Below, piece by piece: positions 30,173 to 39,405 of a stretch of 64,000 nt of DNA (within the stretch, counting starts at the first letter, position 1; each line of letters starts with the position of its first letter). The position numbers were made by a program, and so were the translations under genes. The notes beneath the pieces were generated by a model that ran no database searches, was not told the DNA's origin, and saw nothing but the letters and a program-made list of their open reading frames with translations. Source of the stretch: Microbacterium telephonicum. Lineage in GTDB: Bacteria; Actinomycetota; Actinomycetes; Actinomycetales; Microbacteriaceae. Location: positions 251,259-315,258 of the forward strand of contig NZ_RCDB01000003.1 of NCBI RefSeq assembly GCF_003651225.1, in the 5' to 3' direction.

Positions 30173-32124
30173 CACGCCTCCGTCGCCAGCCACGTCGTCA
30201 CACCGGACGGAAACTTCACGCCAAGGCGCGTCTTCCCCGCCCCGTTGTCGATTACGAACAGGCGCGCCTTGTCCGCGCCGGGGTTAGCCGGCTCTCCATC
30301 CATCTCGGAAATCTCCATGTACCTCTGTCCCATATTCACCTGGTTCGGCCCCGACGTGGCCGTGTCAGCCCCGAGCGCGACCGCGTTCGCGTGGGAGGCG
30401 TTCGCCCGCGCGCCGAGCGCCGTCGCGCTGGCGTCTCCCGCGATCGCGCGGTAGCCGACGGCGGTGATGTAGTCCACCTGTGTCGCCGACGCCTGACCCG
30501 ACTGGAACCCGACCGCTGTCTGCCCCTGCGCCGTGGTGGTCGCGTTCGCGGTCACGTTGTTAGGCGCGTAGCCAGCGCCCGATCCCATGTAGGCGTTGTT
30601 CTGCCCGGTCGTGAGCGCCGCACCCGCCTCGTGGCCGATGGCGGTGTCGTTACTCGCGGTGGTCAGTTGACGCAGCGCACGCTGTCCCGCTGAGACGTTC
30701 TGCCCGCCCGTGGTGAGCGCGGCCTGCGCGTAGTGACCTACCGCAACGTTATTTGTGCCCGCGGTGAGCCCATCGTGCGCGTACGCACCCACGGAGGTGT
30801 TCTGCGCGCCCGTGGTCGTGGCACGCTGGGCCGACGATCCGACCGCGGTGTTCCCGGCGCCTGTGGTGAGGTTGAACTGTGCGCGGTCACCGAACGCGGA
30901 GTTGTCGATGCCGGTGGCCTGTTCCTGCGCGCGGTTGCCGAACGCTACCGAGTTCAGAGCGATCTTCGCTGACGTGAGGATCGCGGCCAGCGCATCCGCG
31001 ACGGTCGCGCCGGGGCCTTTCAAGTCCCACTGGCCCGCCTGCGCCTTCGCGCGCGCGTTCTGCTGCACGGACACCTGCGAGCCGATCGACCCGTTCGTGT
31101 ACTTCACGGGGCCGGTGTAGATCGGGACCGCGCCCAGTGCGCGCGTCTTCGCGATGATCGCGTCGACGTTCGCGGTCGCCGTCGCGGCGCTGGTGACGCC
31201 GTCCGCGTCATTCACGCCCGGCTCGTTGAAGATGACGTAGTCCGCGTCGGCGGGCACGTCCGTGTCGAACCGTGCGAGCAGCATCGCGGACGTGTTGCCG
31301 CCGACGCCGACGTTCACGGACACAGCGGTCGGGAAGAGCGCCGCGACGACCTGCCCAAACACGACGGACGACTGCTCCCCCCACGAGTTCGCGAGCAACA
31401 CGATCTTGTCGCCCGCCTTCGGGTTGACGATCGGCGCGCCCTTCGCGTCGGTGCGGGTCAGCACCCACCGCCAGAACAGCTGGTAGCCGCCCGTCGTCGT
31501 CAGGTGCCCCGCCGAAGACCACAGCGACACGACCGCAGACGCCGCGGGGGCAGCGGCGGGAAGTGCGGGAGTGATCGTCAGATCGGTCCCGGCGATCGCG
31601 GTCACCTTGTGCTGCGACGCGTTCGCTGCGCCAGGGTTCACCACCAGGATCGTGTTCACGACGATGCCCGTCGCGGAGGCCACCGGCAGCGTCGTCGCGC
31701 CGGACGCCGCGCCGGGCGTGGTGGTCGCGACGTTCGCCTGCCCTGTGGCGAACCCGCCGAGGGTGAAGAACCCGTCGTAGCTGTTCAGGAAGTGCGGCCG
31801 GGGTCCGCCATCGAACGCCACATTGGTGTTCTTTACGTCCTGCGTGAACTGGGCGCTGTCGTCAGCGAACACGGCCGACATGGCGGCGTCGTTCGCGGTC
31901 GTCGCGCCGGCGATCACGGTCGCAGCGGACAACACCGCCGACACCTCGGCGGGGTCCATCGACGACCAGCCGAGACCGGACCACGATGTGATCCCGTCGC
32001 CGACCTTCATCCGCTTCGTGGTCGTGTCGACCGCAGGCTCGCCGACAGCGAGGACCGGGTTCACCGACGCCCAGTTCGCGGACGTGTCCTGCCTGACCCG
32101 CAGCTGCACAATCTCAGTCGCCAT
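30172..32124 (-). CDS. Tail fibre / receptor-binding protein with SGNH-like and YadA-like domains
   Basis: A 650-aa protein in four parts. Residues 1-53 (LRVRQDTSANWASVNPVLA ... GDGITSWSGLGW) resemble the N-terminal attachment domain of tropism-determinant-type fibres. About 105-240 is beta-rich. About 240-370 looks like an SGNH hydrolase (LLANSWGEQ at 244-251, GVGGNTS at 273-279, NEPGVND at 300-306), though the final Asp-His pair was not found. About 388-600 is a run of 12-14-residue repeats (N-x-A/S-x-G-x-x-A) like the YadA head beta-roll. The end is LATEA. Last large gene of the tail block. Confidence 0.8.
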   Translation of the reverse strand: MATEIVQLRVRQDTSANWASVNPVLAVGEPAVDTTTKRMKVGDGITSWSGLGWSSMDPAEVSAVLSAATVIAGATTANDAAMSAVFADDSAQFTQDVKNTNVAFDGGPRPHFLNSYDGFFTLGGFATGQANVATTTPGAASGATTLPVASATGIVVNTILVVNPGAANASQHKVTAIAGTDLTITPALPAAAPAASAVVSLWSSAGHLTTTGGYQLFWRWVLTRTDAKGAPIVNPKAGDKIVLLANSWGEQSSVVFGQVVAALFPTAVSVNVGVGGNTSAMLLARFDTDVPADADYVIFNEPGVNDADGVTSAATATANVDAIIAKTRALGAVPIYTGPVKYTNGSIGSQVSVQQNARAKAQAGQWDLKGPGATVADALAAILTSAKIALNSVAFGNRAQEQATGIDNSAFGDRAQFNLTTGAGNTAVGSSAQRATTTGAQNTSVGAYAHDGLTAGTNNVAVGHYAQAALTTGGQNVSAGQRALRQLTTASNDTAIGHEAGAALTTGQNNAYMGSGAGYAPNNVTANATTTAQGQTAVGFQSGQASATQVDYITAVGYRAIAGDASATALGARANASHANAVALGADTATSGPNQVNMGQRYMEISEMDGEPANPGADKARLFVIDNGAGKTRLGVKFPSGVTTWLATEA

Positions 32125-32156
32125 GCGGCGCTCCTCTCAAGGGGTGGGTCTGACGG

Positions 32157-32420
32157 TCACGCTTCGGGGGCGTAGTCGCCGGGGATGCCGCGGGCGAGGA
32201 TGCTGAAGTACGACGCGGCGCCCGCGATCAGCGGCGACACGAGCGCGACACCCCATGTCACTGCGGTCGCGACGAGCGGGACCTCGCCCGTCACGACGGC
32301 GAGGACCGCGGTCGACGTGATGCCGCCCGCAAGGGACGTACCGTACGCCTGCGCGGTCGTGCGGATGAAGCCGCGCTTGGCGGCGAGCTGCGCGTCCGCG
32401 GGGATGAGCTTGTCGTTCAT
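32157..32420 (-). CDS. Holin-like membrane protein, 87 aa
   Basis: Residues 1-20 are charged (NDKLIPADAQLAAKRGF), followed by two hydrophobic helices (about 24-45 and 52-75) and a short polar tail. Size, topology and place beside the endolysin fit a class II holin. AAGGAGACATC precedes the ATG, which overlaps the upstream stop (ATGA). Confidence 0.65.
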   Translation of the reverse strand: MNDKLIPADAQLAAKRGFIRTTAQAYGTSLAGGITSTAVLAVVTGEVPLVATAVTWGVALVSPLIAGAASYFSILARGIPGDYAPEA

Positions 32421-32812
32421 GATGTCTCCTTCGGGGTGAGCCAAGCGGTCGGGATGGTGTCTTCCTCGAGCTCGGCGATGTCGTACGTGTTGAACCGGGG
32501 GTACGGGGCGGCGGGCCACTGAGCGACGAACGACTTGATGATGCGGAGCGCCGCATGCTTCACGCGTTCCGCGTTCGTCGCCTGCGTGCGGAGCGCGTCG
32601 ATCTCCTGCTCCTGGTCTTCGAGTTTCTGGTCCTGCTCGTCGATTCGGGCATCAAGCCGCTCGATCTCCTTCGTGAGACGCCCGTCGATCCTGGCGTCGA
32701 GGGATGCCCGCGAGTCCGCTCGCGTCTTCCCACGTGTGCCGGCGAGGGTGGCGAGACCGCCGAGGACGAGCGCGATCGCACCGACGAGCGCGACAACGAC
32801 CTCCTGGCTCAT
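32417..32812 (-). CDS. Membrane-anchored coiled-coil protein (DUF2746-like)
   Basis: A 131-aa protein: one N-terminal helix (VVVALVGAIALVLGGLATLAG), then a long coiled coil (LTKEIERLDARIDEQDQKLE...) and a short C-terminal segment. Actinophage lysis cassettes often carry such a protein next to the holin; a role as second holin or spanin-like factor is inferred. The DUF2746 label is tentative. Confidence 0.55.
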   Translation of the reverse strand: MSQEVVVALVGAIALVLGGLATLAGTRGKTRADSRASLDARIDGRLTKEIERLDARIDEQDQKLEDQEQEIDALRTQATNAERVKHAALRIIKSFVAQWPAAPYPRFNTYDIAELEEDTIPTAWLTPKETS

Positions 32813-33258
32813 GCGACGATCACCCGCCGCTCCTTCACTTCCTCGCCGAGAAGGTTCAGCCGAAAGAACGCGAGCGGGAGGCCGAAGGTCAGCATCCCCA
32901 CGACGAACAGGTTCGACCCGGCCGACTCTGACAGCAGCAGGATCGTCGTCACGTACGCGGAGATCAGCCCGACGAGGACCACCTTCCCCGCTATCTCGAA
33001 CCGCCACAGCGCGGGAAACGCGACGCCGAGAAGGCAGACGGTCGCGACCACGGCCATGGCCGTCCCGAGCGCGTCGACCAGCGATGCGGAGAACAGGACG
33101 TTCAGCAACGGGGACCCGTTCGAGACGGCCTGCACGCCGCAGAAGATCGCGATCAGGTCGTAGATCGGGAGCCACACCCGCTTCAGGTTCCGGTACTTCC
33201 ACTCGTCGGGCGATATCGCACCGCGCGCCCAGATCGACGCCTGCCACAGGGCGCGCAT
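32809..33258 (-). CDS. Lysis-cassette membrane protein, 149 aa
   Basis: About four hydrophobic helices after a polar start (RALWQASIWARGAISPDEWKY). It overlaps the endolysin stop (TGATG; a GTG three bases earlier is an alternative start) and the next gene (ATGA). Possibly the true holin, or an accessory to it. No family recognised. Confidence 0.55.
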   Translation of the reverse strand: MRALWQASIWARGAISPDEWKYRNLKRVWLPIYDLIAIFCGVQAVSNGSPLLNVLFSASLVDALGTAMAVVATVCLLGVAFPALWRFEIAGKVVLVGLISAYVTTILLLSESAGSNLFVVGMLTFGLPLAFFRLNLLGEEVKERRVIVA

Positions 33259-34211
33259 CACGAGCCGGCCTGGACGATGAACTTCAGCGCCTTCACGCCC
33301 TCGATGCCGCCCTGCTTCGCCGCGTCCGCGATCTGCGCGAGCTGCTCCGCCGACAACACCACCGCGGGCACGTCGACAGCCGCGGCGATCTTCTTCGCGT
33401 CCTCGTCGGACAGTTCAAGGACCGCCTGCACCTGCGCTTCCTTCGGATCCGGGGACAGCGCCCCATGCACCGACTCGAGGTAGCTCAGCTCCACGTCCGT
33501 CAGCACCCGCTGGATGCTGTTGCCGGTGAGGCCGAGTGCCATCAGCAGGTTCCGGTGCTCACCCGACGGGATGATGTACTTCCGGCCACCGGGACCCATC
33601 AGGATCAGCGCGCCACCCCACTGGTACGTCTTGTACGGGCGGGACTCCCACTCGATCTTCTGGAACAGCGCTTCCTGCGCAGCGTCGTCGTACATGTCGT
33701 CCTCCTCGGGCGGGTCGAAAGGTCGGGACGTGTCGCCAGCGGCGGCGCCCGTTGTCACGGTGCGGGTGAAGTCGAAGTAGTTAGCCGGATCCACCCGGCG
33801 CCCCGTCTTCTTGTCCCACGTCTCGAGGTGCAGGTGCGCCGCATCGACGAGGCCGGTCGCGCCGATGAGCCCGAGCAGTGTCCCTTCGACCGTCTCCGCA
33901 CCCACAGCTGGCGACGGCGAGCCGAGCGGGCGGTGCATGTATCGGGCGATGAAGTCGCCGTAGTCGACGTCGATGCTGTTGCCGGCGAGGCTGTTGGGTC
34001 GGTCGATCGTCGGAGTCACACCCGCGGGGCCGACACCGGAACGGACGACGACGCCCGGACCGGACGCGCGGATCACGGAGCCGGCGACAACACCCTGCGA
34101 CCGCGACGAGAAGTCATCCCCCTTGTGTGGCGACGCGAACGTGTAGAACTTCCCGTCGACCGCCCCGTAGGGAAGACTGATCGTCGACGCCGGGAACGGG
34201 AGAGGAAGCAT
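33258..34211 (-). CDS. Endolysin with N-terminal M23 metallopeptidase domain
   Basis: A 317-aa protein. The LytM/M23 zinc ligands are His29 and Asp33 (HKGDDF) and His128 (HLHLE at 126-130, with His126 catalytic). The domain spans about 10-150. The C-terminal part (165-317), with YKTYQWGGALILMGPGGRKYIIPSG, likely binds the cell wall or caps the protein. No signal peptide, so export needs the holin. It lies between tail genes and the membrane proteins. Confidence 0.85.
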   Translation of the reverse strand: MLPLPFPASTISLPYGAVDGKFYTFASPHKGDDFSSRSQGVVAGSVIRASGPGVVVRSGVGPAGVTPTIDRPNSLAGNSIDVDYGDFIARYMHRPLGSPSPAVGAETVEGTLLGLIGATGLVDAAHLHLETWDKKTGRRVDPANYFDFTRTVTTGAAAGDTSRPFDPPEEDDMYDDAAQEALFQKIEWESRPYKTYQWGGALILMGPGGRKYIIPSGEHRNLLMALGLTGNSIQRVLTDVELSYLESVHGALSPDPKEAQVQAVLELSDEDAKKIAAAVDVPAVVLSAEQLAQIADAAKQGGIEGVKALKFIVQAGS

Positions 34212-34220
34212 CGCCGCCTC

Positions 34221-34700
34221 CTACGCGTACGCGACCCAGTCGAACTGGACCGGGTTGCTCGCGAACGCCGACCCGCCGTTGTAGACCACGAACTGGATCT
34301 GCGTGTCGTTCACCGCGTTCACAACGATCTTGCGGGTCGCGACTGCGGTACCTCCGGATCGGTCCGTCGCGACGACCTGTGATGGCGTGACCCCCAACCC
34401 GTGCGTCACGGTTGCCGTTCCTGTGCCCGACGTCGCCGCGTTGAAGGTGCCGCGGGCGACCGCGTTGAGTCGAACCCAGGAACCCGAGACCCGCTGATAC
34501 AGCCGACCAGTGTCCGTCTCCGAGAAGAACCAACCGTCCACCGACTCGTCAGTCGTCAACGCCTGACGCTCGACGGCGGTGCCCTTCAGGAGACCACCGA
34601 TCTTCTTCGCGAACGTGACAGCGGCCTGCAGGTCAGCGACGGTCTGCGTCGGGGTGGGCGTGTATGTCGGTTCACCGGTCGGTGCGAGTGTGTGCCCCAT
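34221..34700 (-). CDS. Minor tail / tail-tip protein, 159 aa
   Basis: A helical N-terminus (VADLQAAVTFAKKIGGLLKG), a WFFSETDTGRLYQRVSGSWV strand pair and a C-terminal beta-sandwich (GLGVTPSQVVATDRSGG ... NPVQFDWVAYA) resembling H-type lectin tail-tip domains. It lies between the lysin and the next tail gene. Receptor contact is a reasonable guess. Confidence 0.6.
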   Translation of the reverse strand: MGHTLAPTGEPTYTPTPTQTVADLQAAVTFAKKIGGLLKGTAVERQALTTDESVDGWFFSETDTGRLYQRVSGSWVRLNAVARGTFNAATSGTGTATVTHGLGVTPSQVVATDRSGGTAVATRKIVVNAVNDTQIQFVVYNGGSAFASNPVQFDWVAYA

Positions 34701-34703
34701 GGG

Positions 34704-35603
34704 CTACCCCTTCCAAGAGATCTTCAGAGCGCCGGACATTCCGTCTTGCGCGAGGGACGCGAACTTGTTGTAGCCACCGTTCGGGAACCCGAAGCCGAGC
34801 GCGGAACCGCCGCCCTTGAGTGCGTCGAACATGACCGCGGCAAACGGGGGCGTCTGCCACCCGTTCCCGCCCGGGTGCCATGCGCCGAGACCCGTGAAGG
34901 ACGGCACGCCGCTCTTGCTCGCCGAGCTGTGCAGCGCCCAGTTCGGTGCGGCGCCCTGCTTCTGGATGCGGTTGATGAACACCTGCAGTGACTCGAACGT
35001 CGCGCCGGCGGGGATCGTGTCGCGCACCTGCGAGCCGAAGAACCATGCACCGTCGTTGTTGTCAGCGGCCCAAACCTGTGCCTGCCACCAGTCGCCGTTC
35101 GAGTGTGTCGTTCCGGCATCGACCGCACGGAACTCGGCCACCTGCACGCGCCCTCCGCCACCGATCGGACCGGGCGGTTGTGCCGGCTCATCCGGAGAGG
35201 TGGAAAGCTTCGAGCACCACGGGCCCGACGACCACGAGATCCCGACCGTGTCACCGGACGTTGGCGGGGTGTCGCCGGCGAACGGCATCTGGAAGTCGCC
35301 GAAATCGGTCGTAACCGTCACGAGCGGGTCCGCAACTGTCGACACGACCCCCACACCAGGTCGGGGGCCGACAGGGCCAGTCATGAACACGACACGGTCG
35401 GAACCGTTCGCGATCGTCTCCACCCACACCGTGTCGTTCACCACCGGCACGAACCCGCCGGATGCCCACCTCGCCTGGAACCGTTCGTCGCCCATGTCGA
35501 CGAGCGCGAATCCATCCTCATGTCCGACATACCGGCCCGCGCGCCTCGTGTACGACGTCTTCGCGTCGAGGAGGCGGAGGATCGCGTCAGCATCAAGCGG
35601 CAT
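34704..35603 (-). CDS. Minor tail protein, 299 aa
   Basis: N-terminal OB-like segment (GFALVDMGDERFQARWASGG), a proline linker (DEPAQPPGPIGGGG, about 140-153), and a C-terminal domain with WWQAQVWAADNNDGAWFFGSQ and many aromatics. The true start is ATG 35603, with GGAGGT 5 nt before it; the longer reading lies in the upstream gene. It overlaps that gene by 11 nt. Probably tail-tip adhesin or baseplate accessory. Confidence 0.65.
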   Translation of the reverse strand: MPLDADAILRLLDAKTSYTRRAGRYVGHEDGFALVDMGDERFQARWASGGFVPVVNDTVWVETIANGSDRVVFMTGPVGPRPGVGVVSTVADPLVTVTTDFGDFQMPFAGDTPPTSGDTVGISWSSGPWCSKLSTSPDEPAQPPGPIGGGGRVQVAEFRAVDAGTTHSNGDWWQAQVWAADNNDGAWFFGSQVRDTIPAGATFESLQVFINRIQKQGAAPNWALHSSASKSGVPSFTGLGAWHPGGNGWQTPPFAAVMFDALKGGGSALGFGFPNGGYNKFASLAQDGMSGALKISWKG

Positions 35604-36681
35604 CGGGAACCTCCACGACCAGTTGAGTCGTCGCCGTGTCATGAGTCACCGACGCGACGCGCACGACACCGTCTTCGAAGGTGAGGACGTCGCCGAGTTC
35701 GCGGAGCGGGTTGAACGGTTCCACGATCTGACGGGTGACGCCACGGATACGAGACACGCGCTGCAACAGCCCGCGCGCGTACGCGTCAACCTGCGACTGC
35801 GTGTAGAGCTGGTCAGACGCGTACCGGTACACCGACACCCCGAACGGAGAAGCCGTGCCATCCACGTTCGAGACGCGGAGGAACCCCTCCGTCACGTCGG
35901 CGACACCATAGATCGGGTCGCCGCCTGCCGTTTTCCCCTCGACGACGACTCGGTTGTACGTCTTCGACGAGTCCATGCTGATCGGCGCGTCGACCACTCC
36001 GCGCACCGCGCCCACGGGTCCGGGCCACGTCTTCTGGCGGGCGGTCAGCGTCCCCGACGCGTCAACCTGCGGCCACGCGTCCAGCAGATCGAACAGCTTC
36101 GACAGTTGCGCGGCCTTCTCCCCCTCGTAGACGGTGCCGCCCGCGAGAGTCACATCCGACGCGTTACGGATCACTGGCATCCCCGACACAGCCTGGATCT
36201 CCTGCCATGCCGACGTCGACCGCGGCGCGGTCGGGAACGGGAACTCGTCCCGCGCAACCCGCATGAGAGGGTCCTTCAGGTTCAGCCCGAACGACTGCCC
36301 CACCCTGATCGGCCGCCCATCGAACAGGATCTCCCTGTCCGTAGCGTCCGGGACCGACTCGATCACGAACCGCCCCATCGGGACCCGCTCCGAGAACACC
36401 CCCGCCCCGAGGATCACATCAATCTGCAACTCTGCGCCGAACGGGGAGAACCAGTCGCCGAGCACCTTCGGGACCATCGAAGTCCCGAAGTCGTCCGACC
36501 AGACCACCCGCACCTGCGCGTCGCCGGCGACGAACTGGCCCGCGTCCCACGACACCCTCGGCCGCTCGATCGGGATGTTCGCGAGACGCCGCTCCCGGTC
36601 GTACATGAGGTCAGCGACCCACGTGACCTGCGGGACACCATCTGCGACAAGCTGCCGGACAGTGTCGGACGCTGCACGCAT
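35593..36681 (-). CDS. Minor tail protein (tail-tip hub type), 362 aa
   Basis: VTWVADLMYDRERRLANIPIERPRVSWDAGQF opens the protein and FNPLRELGDVLTFEDGVVRV closes it, a pattern of actinophage minor tail proteins next to the distal tail gene. TAATG overlap with the gene upstream. By order it corresponds to the tail-associated hub protein. Confidence 0.65.
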   Translation of the reverse strand: MRAASDTVRQLVADGVPQVTWVADLMYDRERRLANIPIERPRVSWDAGQFVAGDAQVRVVWSDDFGTSMVPKVLGDWFSPFGAELQIDVILGAGVFSERVPMGRFVIESVPDATDREILFDGRPIRVGQSFGLNLKDPLMRVARDEFPFPTAPRSTSAWQEIQAVSGMPVIRNASDVTLAGGTVYEGEKAAQLSKLFDLLDAWPQVDASGTLTARQKTWPGPVGAVRGVVDAPISMDSSKTYNRVVVEGKTAGGDPIYGVADVTEGFLRVSNVDGTASPFGVSVYRYASDQLYTQSQVDAYARGLLQRVSRIRGVTRQIVEPFNPLRELGDVLTFEDGVVRVASVTHDTATTQLVVEVPDAA

Positions 36682-37643
36682 TACGCCCCCCCAGCAGCAC
36701 CCGCGAGGGCCCAGTCCGTGTCCTGATCGTCGTACGAGGGGTACGCGTCGTCGCGTGCGTCATACGACGCATACGAGACATCGAGGTCGTCGTACGACAG
36801 TGGCGAAATCACCAGACCTGGGGCAGGTGGCGAGACCTCGGTGACGGTCGCCTGGAACCGTGACCATTCGTCGCCGTACCGGTAGTCGATGTCGACCTCG
36901 TTGAGCGTGGCGATGTGCGCGAACAGGCGCCGCGGGATGAACCCCGCGGGAGCGCGGATCAGCCACACAGGCACCTGCGGGGCATCATCGGTCCCGAGCG
37001 TCGCCCACACGGCGGCGGACTCGGCGGCATCCGTGACACCGAAGTCGATGTCCACATTCGTGAGCCCTTGACGGGGACCTGCGCCGACGACTACCGGACG
37101 CGTCGCGCCCTCGACCGTGACGAGCTCGCCGACCGCGGTCCGCGAGTACGACGGCCAGGCTCCCTCGAGATTGATGACCTGCGCGTTCAGGTTCGGGTTC
37201 AGCGGCTGCTGGATGACGACCGCGTTCTCGTCACCATCCCACGGCAATGACACCGTCCCGAGAGACACGCGCCCGAGAGATGTGTCGCCATCGAAGCATT
37301 CGAGCTCGTACGTGGTGAGCGCGTTCAGCCCGGCCTCGAGGTCGAGGAACCCGCCCGCTCCGGTGAAGAACCGCGACACGACACCGCGAACCTTCCCAGT
37401 GCGGCCCTCAGAACGCCACCAAAGGGTGACGCTGTCTGTCCCGGCGGGGAGGTCGACCGACGCTGTCGCCGCCGATCCGCCCGAGTAGATCGTCGGGCCG
37501 GTGCCGCCCGCCGACCCGCCCGACAGCGTGTCCGGGCCGGTGGCTGGCGCGGTGCCACCGGAGAACGCGGTGAACGGGTCGAACCCGATCTCGACACGCG
37601 GCACCGGGAAGAAGTCCGTCCGAGGGGTGAGGGTCACGATCAT
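36681..37643 (-). CDS. Minor tail protein (distal-tail type), 320 aa
   Basis: A beta-rich protein with a Gly/Ser-rich loop (SGGTAPATGPDTLSGGSAGG, about 28-60), VSLPWDGDENAVVIQQPLNP and a Tyr/Asp-rich end with four short SYD/YASYD motifs. Its position directly after the tape measure fits a Dit-like protein. Its stop overlaps the next gene by one base and its start overlaps the tape measure stop. Confidence 0.6.
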   Translation of the reverse strand: MIVTLTPRTDFFPVPRVEIGFDPFTAFSGGTAPATGPDTLSGGSAGGTGPTIYSGGSAATASVDLPAGTDSVTLWWRSEGRTGKVRGVVSRFFTGAGGFLDLEAGLNALTTYELECFDGDTSLGRVSLGTVSLPWDGDENAVVIQQPLNPNLNAQVINLEGAWPSYSRTAVGELVTVEGATRPVVVGAGPRQGLTNVDIDFGVTDAAESAAVWATLGTDDAPQVPVWLIRAPAGFIPRRLFAHIATLNEVDIDYRYGDEWSRFQATVTEVSPPAPGLVISPLSYDDLDVSYASYDARDDAYPSYDDQDTDWALAGAAGGA

Positions 37644-39370
37644 GCCGAAACCGCCCCTCCCGACAGGCGCACCGCGGACCGGTACTCTGACACGGCCATC
37701 TGCCGCTTCACGACGCCCGTCAAGGGAGTGCCCTCGACTTCAATCGTGATCCGGTCACCCGGCCGCAGGCCGCCGGCGTTCGCGATGTTCGGGTTTACCG
37801 ACGCTCCCGCAGGCAGGTTCAGCAGCTCGGGGCCACGCTCACCAACGATCACGGACCCCGCGCGGGTGATCGTGCCACCGGTCGCGAGCATCGGGATCTT
37901 CGGGATCGCAATGTCCAGACCGATCAGCGACCCCGCACCGCCGACGAGCACGTTGACACCGTCGATGACACCGTTGATGAGGCGGATGATCGTGTTGATC
38001 GCGGACCGAATCCCGGAAATGATGCCGTCCCAGATCCCGCCGATGATCCGCCCGATCGAACCGAACACGTTCGCGATGACGTCACCGATGCCCTTCCAGA
38101 CACCGTTCCACCAGTTCACGAGCCCCGAGATCACCCCGACGAGCCATGTCTGCACACTGTTCCACGCGTACTGGATCGCGAACACGATCCCGTTCCACAC
38201 ACTCGAGATCCACTGACCCACCGCAGACCAGACACCGTTCCACCAACCCACGAACCCATCGATTACACCCGTGATCCACGAGATGAACCCGGCCCACACG
38301 TCGGTGAGGAACTTCACCACCGTGTCCCAGTTCTGGACGAGGAGGATGATCGCGCCGATGAGGAGGCCGATGCCGACTATGATGATGCCGAGGGGGTTAG
38401 CGGTCATGGCGGCGTTGAGCGCCCACTGTGCGATGGCCCATGCGGCTACGGCGCCCGCGACGATCGCGATGCCGGCGGCGAGAGGACCGATCCAAGAGAT
38501 ATTGTCCTGGATGAACGTGACGAACCCGGCCAGCCCATTCACGATGTCGGTGAGGACGGGTTTGATTGTGGTGAACGCGTCCGACAGTCCGCCGACGATC
38601 GCGGCCTGCAGGTTCCCGACCGCGCCTTCCATCGTGGAGACGGAGGTGGCGGCTTCCTGAGCTACCGGCTCGGTACCGAGCTGCAGCAGCGCCGCGTTGA
38701 ACTCGTCCGCGGTGATCTCGCCCTCTTGCATCGCTTCGCGGAAGTTGCCAGTGAACGCCCCAGCCTCGGAGAGCGCCGTCTGCAGCCGACCGGACGCACC
38801 GGGGATCGCGTCGGCGAGCTGGTTCCAGTTCTCCGTCGTGAGTTTCCCCGCTCCGGCGGTCTGGGTGAGCATCATCGCGACCGACGAGAACGTGTCCTGG
38901 TTGCCGCCCGCGACCGCGTTCAGGTTTCCGGCGGCTTCGGTCAGCTCGGTGTAGTTGCTGATCCCGTTCGCCGCGAGCTGCGCGGTCGTGTTCTGAATCG
39001 TCGACAGGTCGTACACCGTCGCGTCCGCGTACGCGCGAGACTTCGACATGGCCGAATCGATCGCGGACGTGTCGAGACCAGCGAACGTCAACGTCTGCGC
39101 GAACTTGTCAGTCGCATCCGACGCCGCGACCGCTTCCCCGACGAGGTCACCGATCGCACCGGCGGCGATGTTCGCGACGGAAGCGAAGATGCCACCGACC
39201 GCACCTGCCACGGCAGCCTGCTTCGTGCTGATGCCCTTACCGAGCCCGTCACCCAGCTTCGCGCCGGCACCCTCCGCGTCAGCCTCACCCAGCGCAGACT
39301 CGATGTCCTTCTTGACGCCAGGCATCTTCGTGTACAGGGCCACATATGCGGACGCGATCTCGTTAGCCAC
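37640..39370 (-). CDS. Tape measure protein
   Basis: A 576-aa protein. Helical N-terminus (ASAYVALYTKMPGVKKDIE), a Gly/Ala-rich membrane-active stretch (about 45-80), then hydrophobic helices (295-365) and Trp-rich repeats of the type WWNGVWxxxGxWI (about 385-460), ending with GERGPELLNLPAGA. Tape measure proteins set tail length; at about 1.5 angstroms per residue this implies a tail near 85-90 nm. GTG start with GGAGG upstream. Confidence 0.9.
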   Translation of the reverse strand: MANEIASAYVALYTKMPGVKKDIESALGEADAEGAGAKLGDGLGKGISTKQAAVAGAVGGIFASVANIAAGAIGDLVGEAVAASDATDKFAQTLTFAGLDTSAIDSAMSKSRAYADATVYDLSTIQNTTAQLAANGISNYTELTEAAGNLNAVAGGNQDTFSSVAMMLTQTAGAGKLTTENWNQLADAIPGASGRLQTALSEAGAFTGNFREAMQEGEITADEFNAALLQLGTEPVAQEAATSVSTMEGAVGNLQAAIVGGLSDAFTTIKPVLTDIVNGLAGFVTFIQDNISWIGPLAAGIAIVAGAVAAWAIAQWALNAAMTANPLGIIIVGIGLLIGAIILLVQNWDTVVKFLTDVWAGFISWITGVIDGFVGWWNGVWSAVGQWISSVWNGIVFAIQYAWNSVQTWLVGVISGLVNWWNGVWKGIGDVIANVFGSIGRIIGGIWDGIISGIRSAINTIIRLINGVIDGVNVLVGGAGSLIGLDIAIPKIPMLATGGTITRAGSVIVGERGPELLNLPAGASVNPNIANAGGLRPGDRITIEVEGTPLTGVVKRQMAVSEYRSAVRLSGGAVSA

Positions 39371-39405
39371 TGGCCCTCCGTTCGGCGCGCGGTAGGCTCA
39401 GCGCC

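Noticed and set aside
34324..36844. Plus-strand ORFs across the minor tail genes
   Set aside because: They are antisense shadows with Arg/Pro-rich composition; the minus-strand frames have beta-rich tail protein patterns, overlapping starts and ribosome sites.
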